Of a stretch of DNA of 64,000 bases, positions 1-11,383 are shown in pieces; position 1 is the stretch's first letter, and each line of letters opens with the position of its first letter. Position numbers and translations under genes: made by a program. Location: contig OY997593.1 in NCBI GenBank assembly GCA_963921825.1, forward strand, positions 51,444,039 to 51,508,038, read 5' to 3'. The stretch is from Erodium maritimum. Lineage: Eukaryota; Streptophyta; Magnoliopsida; Geraniales; Geraniaceae. Under the pieces are notes generated by a model. That model was not told where the DNA came from. It saw only the letters and a program-made list of their open reading frames with translations, and did not search any database.

Positions 1-1020
1 CCTGTTTCGTCTCTCCCACCTCCCCACGTCCTGACCAGCCACCCTTCGACCATGTCCGGCCCCCACGGTGTCCAGATCTGCCGGCCACCGCCCACTCCCC
101 CTCCGCCCTCCTTCACTGGCAACAACCAAGGTGGACCGACAACCCCTAACCTCCGTATTCAACCTCCATCGACGACGCCTCGACTACCCCCGACCATGCC
201 TCTTTGCCACGTTCTTCTTCCGATTAGACGATCAGATTTGCACCCAGTTTTTTGTCGAAACACCGCAGTTTAGTCGTGCTCCTGCTTTTCGTGTTTATCC
301 GACCAGTCCCGTGCACCAGCCCTTAGTGGATCGGATCTGTACCCGTCGGTGCCGTCCACCTCGCCACGACTTCAAGCCCAGACTTCGGATACTGGTCGCG
401 AGTAGTTTCTTTGTCGTCATTGATGTTTTTGTTGTTTATGTTGTTTACATGTTATTTGGTTTTTGTTTGTACTCCCTGTCGGATTTTCAGTTATCCGTTA
501 GGTGTAACTGTTGTCTTTGGCGGCGTATCCGGTTGGGACTCTTTATCGAGAGATCTCTTCGGAGAACCGATAAAGAAACCCGATCTGGTAGTAGTTGTTA
601 TATAGGCGCTGCGTCGCCCGTCTCAAGAGGTACTCATCTCGTTGATCGTTTCTTGGATTCTCGAAAACGATCGGTAGATACAACGTTTGTACGGTTTGTT
701 TTATGTTTACTCGGTAAGATTTATTAAGTGATTAATGAATCTTTCTTTTCAAATCTTTTTATACTAATTTTACATCATTTACATTTAATCGATGAAAAGG
801 AGAGAGCAAGTATAGACACAAGAATAAGAAATATTAACCTGCAACATGTACCTAGATTCATGTATTATTTACATACATCATCATTATTTAGTTATTTAGT
901 GCAAAAATAAAGTGATATGGTGAAGGCAAATTAATATGAATCTGAGTTGAGCTTGAAGATACAAAATAATTCATACTTTCCACGATTTTGAATCACTTTC
1001 GCGGAGCACTATAATTATAA
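1..1020. other. Upstream region without a supported gene
   Basis: The first ~600 bases are moderately GC-rich and keep a frame open on the plus strand from about 68 to 727. I recognise no domain in that translation, and its low-complexity Pro/Arg/Phe composition does not look like a protein. From ~720 to 1020 the sequence becomes AT-rich, as expected for the distal promoter of the downstream gene. It could be an old transposon remnant; nothing in it is diagnostic. Confidence 0.4.
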
Positions 1021-1030
1021 TAATTTGGGT

Positions 1031-1072
1031 GGCCCACCCCTTCCACTGGGAATTTCACGTCAATTATAAATA
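1031..1072 (+). promoter_or_regulatory. Core promoter of the allene oxide synthase gene
   Basis: A TATAAATA box lies at 1065-1072, about 80 bases before the ATG at 1153. That places transcription start near 1095-1105 and gives a short leader of ~50 bases. A GGCCCACC motif (site II/TCP-like, common in plant promoters) lies at 1031-1038, and a TTTCACGTCA stretch with an ACGT core lies just upstream of the TATA box. The leader is pyrimidine-rich (CCCTCTCTCCTTCCC), which is common in plant 5' UTRs. The boxes are read directly; their activity is inferred. Confidence 0.6.
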
Positions 1073-1152
1073 CACCCTCCCCTCTCTCCTTCCCTCATTA
1101 CACCAACATACTCGCATTCATTAGCTCCAGCTTTCTCAGGTCGGCCCCAGAA

Positions 1153-2727
1153 ATGGCACCACCAACTAGTGCTCTTACTTTCCCCTCCACCTTGATCCAG
1201 CCTCTCCATTCTCCCTCAACCAAGCTCAAGACCTCATCGGTTTCTCAGCCCAGACGCTTTAATCACATCACTGCCTCTGTCTCCGACAAACCGTCCGTGG
1301 TGTCGCCGCCGCCCACCAAGCTTCCGATCAGGAAGGTGCCCGGGGACTACGGCCTTCCCCTCATTGGGCCCCTGAAGGATCGCCGGGAGTATTTCTACAG
1401 CCAGGGAGGCCGGGAGGAGTTTTTTAAGAACAAAGTTCAAAAGTACAAGTCAACGGTGTTCCGCACCAACATGCCGCCGGGTCCCTTCATCACCCCCAAC
1501 CCCAACGTGGTCGCCTTGCTTGACGGCAAGAGCTTCCCGGTCCTCTTCGACACCAGCAAGGTCGAGAAGAAGGACCTCTTCACCGGCACCTACATGCCTT
1601 CCCTGGAGCTCACCGGGGGCTACCGGGTCCTCTCCTACCTGGACCCCTCCGAGCCCAGCCACGCCAAGCTCAAGCGCCTCCTCTTCTACCTCCTCCAGAC
1701 CCGCCGCGACCACGTCATCCCCGAGTTCCACAACTGCTACACGGAGCTCTTCGAGTCCCTGGAGTCCGACATCGCCGCCAAGGGGAAGGGCAGCTACAGC
1801 GACGCCAACGAGCAGGCCGCCTTCAACTTCCTGTCGCGCTCCCTCTACGGCGTCAACCCCGCCGGCACCCCGCTCGGGGCCGACGCGCCCAAGCTGATCG
1901 GGAAGTGGGTCCTCTTCAACCTCAGCCCGCTCCTCGTGCTGGGCCTCCCGAAGCATCTAGAAGATCTCCTCATCCACACCTTCCGCCTCCCCCCGGTCCT
2001 CGTCAAGAAGGACTACAATCGCCTCTACGATTTCTTCTCCGCCGCCTCGGGCCCGGTTCTCGACGAGGCCCAGAGGGTTGGGATCTCCCGGGAGGAGGCT
2101 TGCCACAACCTCATCTTCGCCACCTGCTTCAATTCCTTCGGAGGGATGAAAATCTTCTTCCCCAATTTGATCAAGTGGATCGGGCGGGGCGGGGTCAGGC
2201 TCCACACCCGCCTCGCGGAGGAGATCCGCGCCGCCGTCAGATCCTCCGACGGGAAGATCACCATGCGGGGGATGGAGCAGATGCCGCTGATGAAGTCGGT
2301 GGTGTACGAGGCTCTCCGGATCGAGCCGCCGGTGCCGCTGCAGTACGGGAGGGCGAAGCGGGACCTGGTCGTGGAGAGCCACGACGCCGCCTTCGAGGTC
2401 AAGGAGGGGGAGATGCTGTTCGGGTACCAGCCGTACGCCACCAAGGACCCGCGGATCTTCGAGAGGGCGCTCGAGTTCGTGCCGGAGCGGTTCGTCGGCG
2501 AGTCGGGGGAGAAGCTGCTGAAGCACGTGCTGTGGTCGAACGGGCCGGAGACGGAGGACCCGACGGTGTCGAACAAGCAGTGCGCCGGGAAGGACTTCGT
2601 GGTGCTGGTGTCGAGGCTCATGGTGGTGGAGTTGTTCCTGCGCTATGATTCCTTCGAGATCGATGTCGCTACGTCGCCGTTAGGATCCGCTGTAACGGTA
2701 ACGTCCCTGAAGAGGGCTAGTTTTTGA
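1153..2727 (+). CDS. AOS: Allene oxide synthase (CYP74A), plastid-targeted
   Basis: The 524-residue protein is encoded by one uninterrupted exon, as is usual for plant CYP74A genes. It belongs to the CYP74 family of atypical P450s, which rearrange fatty-acid hydroperoxides without O2 or NADPH. Allene oxide synthase turns 13-hydroperoxy-linolenate into an allene oxide, the committed step to jasmonate, in the plastid. Residues 1 to ~50 are rich in Ser/Thr/Pro with few acids, as in a transit peptide, followed by the conserved LPIRKVPGDYGLPLIGP. NMPPGPF (106-112) is typical of AOS rather than hydroperoxide lyase. The I-helix reads FATCFNSFGG (322-331), with Asn replacing the usual P450 Thr. The ExxR pair is Glu386/Arg389, and the haem-binding loop NKQCAGKD has Cys477. 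Length and all key motifs match the family, so it is probably functional. Codons from ~1450 to 2600 are strongly G/C-ending. Assignment as AOS rather than another CYP74 rests on these motifs. Confidence 0.96.
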   Translation: MAPPTSALTFPSTLIQPLHSPSTKLKTSSVSQPRRFNHITASVSDKPSVVSPPPTKLPIRKVPGDYGLPLIGPLKDRREYFYSQGGREEFFKNKVQKYKSTVFRTNMPPGPFITPNPNVVALLDGKSFPVLFDTSKVEKKDLFTGTYMPSLELTGGYRVLSYLDPSEPSHAKLKRLLFYLLQTRRDHVIPEFHNCYTELFESLESDIAAKGKGSYSDANEQAAFNFLSRSLYGVNPAGTPLGADAPKLIGKWVLFNLSPLLVLGLPKHLEDLLIHTFRLPPVLVKKDYNRLYDFFSAASGPVLDEAQRVGISREEACHNLIFATCFNSFGGMKIFFPNLIKWIGRGGVRLHTRLAEEIRAAVRSSDGKITMRGMEQMPLMKSVVYEALRIEPPVPLQYGRAKRDLVVESHDAAFEVKEGEMLFGYQPYATKDPRIFERALEFVPERFVGESGEKLLKHVLWSNGPETEDPTVSNKQCAGKDFVVLVSRLMVVELFLRYDSFEIDVATSPLGSAVTVTSLKRASF

Positions 2728-2885
2728 CGACTAATAATTTTGGAGGCTGTAGACTTGGGAGGGGCAAATCGGGAAATATGGTAGGGCTGTTGACTTGCTT
2801 TTTCTGGGTGATTGATTGATTAATCAACCTATGTCTTGAGCAGTTGCCTATATATTCGTTGAATATTCATATTACTATTCAGGTA

Positions 2886-2896
2886 AATAAATAAAA
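2886..2896 (+). terminator. Probable poly(A) signal of the AOS gene
   Basis: Two overlapping AATAAA hexamers lie ~160 bases after the TGA at 2725-2727, in AT-rich sequence. The T-rich stretch at 2755-2880 fits a plant near-upstream element. The actual cleavage site cannot be seen. Confidence 0.45.
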
Positions 2897-2899
2897 AAA

Positions 2900-3876
2900 A
2901 TGATTTTCTGGCTATTTGTAATTAGTTTCTAAATCCAGAATGTTGTTAGAATTCCAAAATAGGGAACATTAGGATCGGATCAAAGTAAAAAAGAATTAAG
3001 TACAAAGATGAAACAAAATTCGGAAGACTTGTTGTGTATATGGTCAAATTCTGTAAGATTCCTGGATTAATTGTTAATCGTATCTTTTTAAAATTACAGC
3101 AAGAAAAAATGGCTATTTGCGTAATACCGTAATGTGGCTCCTCGCTTCAGCTTTGGAGGCTCCAGTTGACGTTATTTTTTACCAGAGAAGCAATAAAAAC
3201 GAGATCTGTCAAATTTAACGGCTGGCTCCTGAAGAAATTAATGCTACAAGTCGTCTACCATTTTATCTAGCGGAAGAATTCGGCATTTCGGCTACGACTT
3301 TTCAAACGATTGATTCGTTAACTTTTACTAAATAATAATCCGATTATTTTACTGTAACAACTAAATAAAATAATTTTACTTTTAATTTTACTTGGTTGTT
3401 ATTCAACGTAATATAACGATACCCTAATATTACGATAAACTTTATAAAATATACAAACTATTTGATCACAAAGACCTGTGGCTCTGTTAGGGTTTGAGGT
3501 ATCAATCTTAATTGTCGTTCACGATGATGTCACCATGCTTTTATGCGTCAGCGAAAGTTATGGTGCCTATTGCTCGTCCTGCAAGCTCTAGTCGGCTCTC
3601 CCACGTCAGCAATTGTGCCAGAAATGGGTCTTATTATCGCTGTCGTGCAACCTGTCATCGACAATGTCCGGTACCGTCGATAATCGTTAAATATTCTCCT
3701 CCACATGGAGAGCTCTGCTAGGTTTCTGCCAAGCCGCCGATAGTCACTGCGTCCCTGGCTTTCCCATACCACCAGCGACGTGGCCCTCGATCCTATACCG
3801 ATCCCCCTGTTACCCTCATGGTTGCCGACTGGTTTCTCTCCTCGATACCAGTTGATCCCATCACCGTCGTCGTCGC
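2900..3876. other. AT-rich spacer, then unidentified sequence
   Basis: Bases 2900-3480 are AT-rich with no convincing coding potential. Bases 3480-3876 have mixed composition with a short open frame on each strand and no recognisable domain. The stretch ends exactly where the first LTR begins. I see no gene here. Confidence 0.4.
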
Positions 3877-4440
3877 TGTCACGCCCCAAATCTGGTGTTG
3901 ACCGAACTCGAAACGTGAACTAAAATGATAATAAAATAATAATAATAAAAGGAAAATTAAACGAAATAACACTCCGAAATTTAGTTCCAAATCAACAAAT
4001 TCCATACCACGAGTCAAACGCTCAAAATCCAAAGAAAGAAAGACGATGTTCAGTACATAAAGAGAAAGTACGTCTCTACTGAATAAGAAATCCCCAGACT
4101 CTCGATGAGCTCCCGAGCTCTGAGATGTCCTCTAAACCGACTCACGATCGAAACCTGTAAAACAGTAAACAGAGAGGGTGAGCTTTCGCTCAGTAGGAAA
4201 AAGTAGTAATGGGAAAGGACTTCCGCTCCGTCGCAATAATTACTCGCTCAATAACACATACTAATAAATGACAACACAGACAGAAAACCAACAGGAGCGC
4301 AACATTATCGACAATAGGACCAAGCTAAAGAACATCCAAGCAATCGAACATTCTGCAGCGACACCAGCTACGAACGCCATCAGCCCGACATCATACAACC
4401 ATAAAATAGGTATACCATGATACTCCGATCACCACACACG

Positions 4441-4880
4441 GCTAAACACATCATACCGGAATACACCATCGGTCTAGATGTCTTCCCGGACACACAACAT
4501 CGGGGTGTAACTCATACAAACACATCATACCGGAATACACCATCGATCTCGATGTCTTCCCATACACACAGCATCGGGGTGAAACTCATACACACATCAT
4601 ACCGGAATATACCATCGCTCTCGATGTCTTCCCGGACACACAGCATCGGGGTGAAACTCATACACACATCATATCGGAATATACCATCGGTCTCGATGTC
4701 TTCCCGGACACACAGCATCGAGTGAAACTCATACACACACATCATACCAGAATACACCATCGGTCTCGATGTCTTCCCGGACACACAACATCGGGGTGAA
4801 ACTCATACACACATCATACCGGAATATACAATCAGTCTCGATGTCTTCCCGGACACACAACATCGGGGTGAAACTCATAA
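4441..4880. repeat. 72-bp minisatellite inside the LTR (about 6 units)
   Basis: Units contain CATCATACCGGAATA, then CACCATCGGTCTCGATGTC, TTCCCGGACACACA and CATCGGGGTGAAACTCATAC. Spacing between successive CGGAAT starts at 4457, 4531, 4603 and 4675 is 72-74 bases. The unit length is a multiple of three, so frames stay open through the array. The resulting open frames on both strands are not genes. Confidence 0.85.
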
Positions 4881-5340
4881 CATACTACACATCTACATTA
4901 AAGGACTATTAGCCACAACCAAACACAACCAGCACACAATCCTAAGGCACGACATGGCCACATGTGATTCTACAGCACGACAATTCCCATAATTTAAAGC
5001 GATTACTCTAGTTATTCACATCCTATATGCAATCTAAGACTTTATCGGTTATTAACGTCCTATATGCATTCTATTAACATTCCTTAATTAAAACAATAAT
5101 TACTACTCTTCCTTACCTCAAATTCTATCCAAACGCTTAGTCACGTGAGCCGCCTAGTAGTCTCCTCCCCCGTGCTCGGGAACGACATCTAGGATCATAA
5201 AGTAGCACGACAATCAATATTAAAACAAGGGCGGTGTAATGAGAAAACAGCCCCAATTAAACCCCCAAAGAGCTCAGTTATAGATAACATTCCTAATTAG
5301 TCGAAAACCACCAAAAACGGGTTCAAAAGCCCAATTCTGA

Positions 5341-5515
5341 TCTGTCATGGTTCGGGTCACGGAGCCTTGACGAACTCCGTGACGGTCTGGGTCATGGAAC
5401 CGTGATGCTCACCGTAGCGGGTGACGTCATGGAACCGTGACGTGTGCCGTCACGGTCACCATCACGGAGCCGTGACGCACTCTGTCACGGTCCCCGTCAT
5501 GGATCCGTGACGGGT
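5341..5515. repeat. Cluster of TCACGG...CCGTGA palindromes
   Basis: Within ~170 bases the LTR carries repeated inverted pairs such as TCACGGAGCCTTGACG, TCATGGAACCGTGACG and TCACGGAGCCGTGACG. The sister LTR has the same cluster at about 13131-13290. Some include TGACGTCA-like ACGT cores. They may form small cruciforms or RNA hairpins, or bind a factor; function is not shown. Confidence 0.7.
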
Positions 5516-6413
5516 CTGACCAGTTCCGTCCTTCTTCTTCCTCCAGCTTCTTCTCCACGATTTTAACTCCTCAAAACTCCATTTTTAACCTCTAAAACCT
5601 CCAAAAACAGTACCATAAACTCCAAAACTCCAATACCCATAATGGGTTTCATCAAAACAACAAAACCCAAAATGATTTCTACTTAAATGATTCAATTTCT
5701 CTTCATAAATCAAGCATCTATCAACAAAAAACTCAAACCCATAGAATCTAACACTTGTTCATGAAATTTCTATAAAACCCATACCCTAAACTCAAGAGAA
5801 AGTAGGTTTTTAGATGTTACTTACCTTAGGAATGAAGAGATGAAGAGGAATATGAGATTTTTGAGACGTTTTGGTGGAGAAATCAACCCAAGCTTCCTCC
5901 TTTCTCCCTTTCTTCTTCTTCAAGCTTTCATGGCTTCCTCTCTCTCTCTTCTCTCTAAATTTCGGCCAACACTATCAAAGTGAGCTGAAATGTCTTCAAT
6001 TGTTGCCTTTAACCTAGATTTGAATTACCTAGTTTGGCCTTTAGCTCCCTTCATCTTAATTTGGCCCAAATGAGGGTAAATAGGTCTTTCTAGACCCATT
6101 TCTTCTCCTCCAAGCCACCATGGACAAGTGTCCATATGGGGTCCACCTTGCCCTTACAAATTTCCAGCACATTTAATTTAAATCGGTTTAACCTCTAATT
6201 AGGCCTAGTTTGACCCAAAGTTGACTTTTTCGTAAAATTAGTCATTTGAAAGGAAACGACCCAACTAAGCTAACTGTAATGACGGCTAAGCTTTTTGGGT
6301 CCTGGAAAGGTCCCGAATGGCTCCTTGAGTCATCGGTTGACTTTTCCGGCTGAAAGTCAACTTTCGCCAAAAATCACCAGTTCGACCGGGGTCGACCGGG
6401 GGTGGTTCTTACA

Positions 6414-6424
6414 ACTACCCCACT
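6414..6424 (-). promoter_or_regulatory. Polypurine tract of the 3.9-16.8 kb element
   Basis: Read on the minus strand this is AGTGGGGTAGT, directly abutting the LTR end at 6413. That is where a polypurine tract primes plus-strand synthesis. The complete element has the equivalent AAGGGGGGTAGAC at 22848-22860. Confidence 0.7.
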
Positions 6425-7180
6425 TAAAGAAATTTCGTCTGCGAAATTTAAAACGAACGTACCCCACTTAACCGTACTTCAATTGATCACATTACTTACC
6501 CAAACGCCACACTTGGTGTGTGAAATCAGCCCGCTCAACACTCAACAATTTCTCAATGTTCCCACCTAAACCATATCTCAGAGAAACACCGAATAAATAC
6601 ACCTAGTCTATTATTACTAACACACACTGGAACACATAGTATCGGTCTAGATATCCTGTACCGGAATCCTCCATCGGTATAGATATCGTACCGTCACACA
6701 CAACATTGGTCTAGATACCCTATACCGGAATCCTCCGTCGGTATAGGTATCATACCAGAACATTCCTCAAATCGAACTTGAGCCGGAACCAACACACAAA
6801 CATTTCTCCTCAAATACCCACTTAGTAACCGTTACTCAGACAATTCACACTGGAACTCAAACGCGGTTATGTCACGACCAACCACACACAATAATACAAG
6901 GTAGTAACACACAAATGCATCCATCATGACATTGGATCTCATACTTACTGCACGATCTGGAACAACACATTTTACCGACACCTAATCGGAAGGCAGGCGT
7001 ACCTCGAAAACTCTCAACAAGTCAAACATTACCATGACAGTACTCAACAAGAGGCAACACACAGTCACGATCGATCATCAAAAAGTTACCCAACCAGTGA
7101 CATCGCACTTACCGACGACACTTGCTCACATACCACCAATCGAACCAATTTATAAGTCATTTCATCCATAACCCCACATT
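6425..7180 (-). other. Decayed 3' internal region of the element
   Basis: No open domain is visible. At about 6641-6770 there are two copies of a ~68-bp repeat with TCGGTATAGATATC and TACCGGAATCCTCC, resembling the LTR minisatellite. This suggests the array sequence has also spread into the internal region. Confidence 0.5.
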
Positions 7181-8420
7181 AATGATGACACTACATTCAC
7201 CGTCTTCTCAAGGATTGAACGGTTTTAGGTACTTCGCGCGCACCTCATCCTCATGCTTCCACGTCGACTCTGCGCGGTCCCTAACCGCTCACGATCCGCG
7301 CAACCCCTCAATCGTCTCTCGAACAACTCAGGACCAACAAGAGTCAACTCTTAACCCTCACCTATGCCCCGCATGGGCAATTCACCCGGCCTACCATAAA
7401 TGCTTCGTACGGTGCCATCTTGTTACTGGCCTGGAAGCTTGTGGTAGTCGCACTCGGCTAACTGTTTCCGGACTCCATCGTGAGGTGCTCTCACTTCTAC
7501 TGTGCAATCGTAGTGGTTGTACTAGTCCCCGTGGGACGCTGGCGTTCGGCCTTCACTTGTCGACCAATGATACGCCTCGATACGAACTCTGCACCCGCTC
7601 TCCGCATCCTGCTCCACCGGGAATGTCGCCTGATGTCGCGGTACCTCCTAGTGCTACCTATCTGCACCGTAAGACGTGGATGATATGACTCTCGCAACAC
7701 GTCGTCTCTACCGATACGCGGCACGAACAACCCTCCTCGATCCACTACATGCTCACGGCCTTTGGCGTCGCCACCGCTGACAATTTTCTTCTAAAACTCT
7801 ATTGTATCGGCATTGAGTATCGGTTGTTCATCGTCTCCCGGTGTTCTATACACCTCCTCAGCGCTCCACTCTTCTACTTCACGAAGTGTGCTGCGTTCTC
7901 CACGGCGATGTGCTCGGACAGATAACCCCTTCTCTCGGGCTCTTCGAACTGACGCTTCAGATCAGTCAACTCTGCTAGCGCGAATCTATACGGGCCATGG
8001 ATGTCGGCGCCGTCCTTGGCCTTAGGTCGCTCCCAAACTCGACCTCGCGAACTGGCGTCAATCCGATCAACTTCTCACAAAAGACCTTTAGGGAAAACGC
8101 ATATTACTCGTGGCAACTGTCGGCTCGGCACGACCGCCACCTCCTTCTCTACGGACAACGCTGTCAGGAGAACTCCACTCTTACTGTCCAGTACGTACGT
8201 GACAGTCGTGTTGCCCGATCGCACTGCCACCGGTCGTCGGTAACAATCAATCGACGCCTCGTGTCTCGAGAGCTAGTCCATCCCCAGGATGACATCGAAA
8301 GCCGTCATGTTCAACACAAGAAGATCACCAAGAAAAGGACGGTCAATTACTCTAATCTCACACGCACAACACACACTCGTCAAACCTCATCACCCGTAAC
8401 CGGGGTGTCAAGACACAAAG
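7180..8420 (-). pseudogene. Collapsed pol remnant (chromodomain, integrase, RT start, protease)
   Basis: Read on the minus strand in reverse order, pieces match the complete element at 22.8-26.3 kb. About 7205-7300 matches the chromodomain region followed by the integrase tail. About 7380-7440 matches the integrase region around PFEALYV. The frame 7497-7745 contains GSTRRYRDIRRHSRWSR and EFVSRR, the degraded zinc-binding start of integrase. About 7810-7990 matches the start of RT, and about 8000-8420 the protease-RT linker and protease. Comparison shows that most of RT plus RNase H, and the integrase catalytic core with its D,D-35-E residues, have been deleted. Non-functional. Confidence 0.75.
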
Positions 8421-9149
8421 GTCGCCTCAAAGGCTCTACTTTTAGGCCTAACTTCTCAGCAAGGGTAGAAGAAAACGGAAGAGTGCGACGCCTGTGGGTT
8501 ATGGGCCCACCACGTTTCCGCTGCGCCACTCTAATCTCATCGCCACTCGGCTACCTCCCCTGACCGATCTGACTACTGACTGGTATTGTTACGGCCCTCC
8601 GCCGCTTGGGCACTCGTCACTGATAACAATCGATGAACGCTTGATACCTCACAATTCGTTTCTCATAACTCTCTCATCACGCTCGAAGAGAGAAAATCCA
8701 GTACGGAAAGGACATTAAGAAAAACGACGGTCTGCTACTCTACTTTCACACTCACGACTATCACTAGTAGACACCACAGCACCCCCGTCCGGCGTGTCAA
8801 GGTACGGGGTGGGCTCAACGGTTCAAATTTTCCGTCCCAACATTCAACAACCAAGAAGAACTTAAACATGCGGGGTACTCCCGTATCAAATAAAACGACA
8901 CTCAAAATTTAAATGGTAAGCACGTACTCTGAGCGATCTCATGATCGGGATCATGTCCCTCAACTCGGGAACCAGTAATCGCGTACACTCGGCCCTGCGG
9001 TGCCTGAGGTCCTCCTCTCGGGGGTGGTGGAAGAGTCATATGTTATGGAGCCCTCTGCTGATGTCTCGGCGCTGGCGCGCTCGTTGCCTGCTGTGGGACT
9101 CTCGGCGCATAAGCCTGACGCGGGCGGAACGAAGGTGACTGGCTAGGCT
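8421..9149 (-). other. gag-protease connecting region, decayed
   Basis: This lies between the protease remnant and the gag zinc knuckles. The minus strand is rich in Gln/Pro/Ser/Arg codons near 9000-9150, like the linker after gag in the sister element. No intact frame is visible. Confidence 0.45.
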
Positions 9150-10260
9150 GCGTCTGCTGTGGTCGTGGCGCTGACACCCCTCCAACCCGGCCGGGACACA
9201 CAGTAGAGATGTGTCCTAGTCGGCCGCATTGGTAGCATGTCCTCTAATCGTCACGCGGCCTCTCCGCGAACCTCTTCGAACGACCCGCTGGGCGAACTGC
9301 AGGTCCACCGCTCTTTGGACAATCTCGGGCAAGATGACCCAACTGCCTGCACAGGGGGCAAAACCGCTCTAGCGGGGCAGGTCCAACGGACGCCACTTCT
9401 CCAACCTGTCGCATCCCACCAGACTGGTTCTGTGGCCAGAAAGATCTTGAGGTCCTCTGCCTCCTCGGATCGCGGCCCTCAGACGGCCTCAGGAAGCCAC
9501 TCGGCCTCGGCCTGCTCTCTCGGGCCCTAGTTGTCTCTCAGAAGTGTTCCTATATTGCTAGTGCCCGATCTACTAGCTCGGTGTACAAATGAGTCCTCAG
9601 AGTGGTGACTCGGTCCACGATCGACGAGATGAGTCCCCCCTCGAATCGCCTACAACGACGCTCCTCGGTCTGCATAATCTCCGGTGCGAAACGGGACAAT
9701 GAGGTGAACCTCGCCTCATATTCCGACACCGTCCTCCCGCGCTGACGAAGTTCCAAGAACTGCTGGTGTCTATCCTCTTGGGCCGACCTCGGAAAATACT
9801 GCTCTAGGAACCGCTTCTCGAACAACTGGAAGTCGTCCCCAACCCTGCGCTGCTCGCGCTGTCACCAATGGTATGCATCATCCTTCAGCTGGAACGCTGC
9901 AAAGGATACCCTCATGTGATCATCTACGATCCCTGACGTATCCAAGTTGCGGGTAATCTGCTCCAGCCACCTCTCGGCTGCATCGGGGTCTGGCTCCCCG
10001 GAAAATACATGTGTACCCAGCCTGAGGAAGTCTCTAGCGCCTGGGCTGTGGAACTGTCGGCATGGCTAGGCCTCACAACAACAGTTGCAGTGGCAGCGGG
10101 CACAGTCTCTGGTGCCGGGGTCGCAACCTCCCTCCAGGCGATGATCGCCGCTAGACTCTGAACTATGCGAACCAACTCCTCCAGAGTGGTCGCCTGGGTC
10201 GGCTCTGCGACCGACGGGACTCTGGGCGGAAGCCCTGATGGTCCGGCATCATCTCTCATA
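9150..10260 (-). pseudogene. gag pseudogene with two zinc knuckles
   Basis: From the N-terminus (about 10259 downward) the translation is a Pro/Ala/Thr-rich leader, then the retrotransposon gag core. The core reads FEKRFLEQYFPRSAQ...EARFTSLSRFAPEI (9550-9825), which closely matches gag of the complete element at 26.5-27.4 kb. Two CCHC knuckles follow, CPLCRQLGHLARDC (about 9320-9362) and CYQCGRLGHISTVC (about 9193-9243). Their coat-protein role is packaging of element RNA. The frame changes between pieces and there is a stop between the knuckles, so the gene is dead, although the knuckle residues themselves are intact. Confidence 0.8.
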
Positions 10261-11367
10261 TGCTCCTCGGTGGAAGCACCCTGGGCATTCGCTGCCCCAA
10301 CTGCTCAATAGCAGGTGGCTGCGCTTGGCCCCTAGTGCCTCGTGGTACGTACACACGTCTCATGTCGTCTATATCCGCTGCACGTATAAACGTACATGCT
10401 TAGTTCTTAATTTCGTAAAAAGCGACGCGCTTAGTCACAAACGCTCACACACGTTTCACAAGGTTCACACTCGAACCACAATAAGTCTACTTTTAGCATA
10501 GTTATAACTAGTTTCACACAACAGGGGAAACCCGTACACTTACTCGCCACACAAGTCAACTTCACAGTTCAACAATTCCACACAGGAATCACACCGTCCA
10601 CTATTCTCATCATAGCAATTCCACAAAAGTCAACCACACAGTCTACAGTTCACGTTACCCAGCAACTCCACAAGTACCAATATCAACTTAGTTTCAAGGT
10701 TCTTAATACTTGCTCTTTTCTACCATAACATTCATGTCGATATCATGTCGATACAACTCGGTTCAGGCATCCCCGAATTACTTTGTAACCACTTGACATC
10801 CCCCCATCACGTTCGACTACAATGGCGCCCCTGAGTCGGATCGTGATAGTACAAACACTTCAGTTTTGTAGAAATTTGGGCATGACCCGTTTGAAAATTT
10901 TACTAACCATCCGCTTATGCGGGACATTCAACTCATATCCTACACAAAGCATTCAGCACAATCATAGAACACAACAAATCATCACAGCTTTACATCTCGG
11001 GTCTCGGTAATTACACAATTACCACCCGGCCAAGTCAACACTTCACACTTAACCAATCGATCAATAGCCGAACAAGGCGGAAATCCACTAAACGATCATT
11101 CAACCAAGACAAACACGTCATAAAACAGCTCGAGCATCACTCGCTAAGTCAACCTCAATCTCAATCGATCGGCATAACAGTTCAACCAAGGCACACAACA
11201 TAACACAGTACCGGGCACAACACAAACTAGGCACTTCGCTATCCGAGACTCTCGTCGTCTCGTATCAACGCGCAGGACATTTCCGATTTGCGTAATTGAA
11301 CACTAGAAACCTAACGACTTAACTCTACCCACCTACTTGACGCACGGTCCGAAGTTTTGAAAAACCA
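10261..11367 (-). other. Untranslated leader of the element
   Basis: About 1.1 kb lies between the gag start and the primer-binding site on the minus strand. It is A/C-rich on the plus strand with many CACA-type stretches and has no open domain. The complete element has a leader of similar length at 27446-28531. Confidence 0.55.
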
Positions 11368-11380
11368 GGCTCTGATACCA
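11368..11380 (-). promoter_or_regulatory. Primer-binding site, initiator Met-tRNA
   Basis: The plus strand reads GGCTCTGATACCA, so the minus strand gives TGGTATCAGAGCC. This is the classic plant site for priming by the 3' end of initiator tRNA-Met. Three bases (AAT) separate it from the LTR that starts at 11384. Confidence 0.9.
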
Positions 11381-11383
11381 AAT

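Larger units (their letters stand above)
3877..6413 (-). repeat. LTR (first copy; 3' LTR of the element)
   Basis: It begins TGTCACGCCCCAAATC and ends GGTGGTTCTTACA, so it has TG...CA ends. It matches the copies at 11384 and 14195 along most of its length. It contains about six units of a ~72-bp minisatellite (about 4441-4880) and a cluster of TCACGG/CCGTGA palindromes (about 5341-5515). Length is ~2.5 kb. Differences from the other two copies are visible every few dozen bases, so this element is older than the one at 19.8-31.6 kb. Confidence 0.88.

Noticed and set aside
68-727. 219-codon open frame upstream of AOS
   Set aside because: No domain, low-complexity composition, and no conserved start context or TATA box; probably chance.
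1450-2640. Long overlapping frames on both strands within AOS
   Set aside because: They arise from G/C-rich third positions of the real gene and encode Gly/Arg/Val/Pro-biased nonsense.
4441-4880. Possible CRISPR-like array
   Set aside because: The whole ~72-bp unit repeats with no unique spacers, in plant nuclear LTR DNA.
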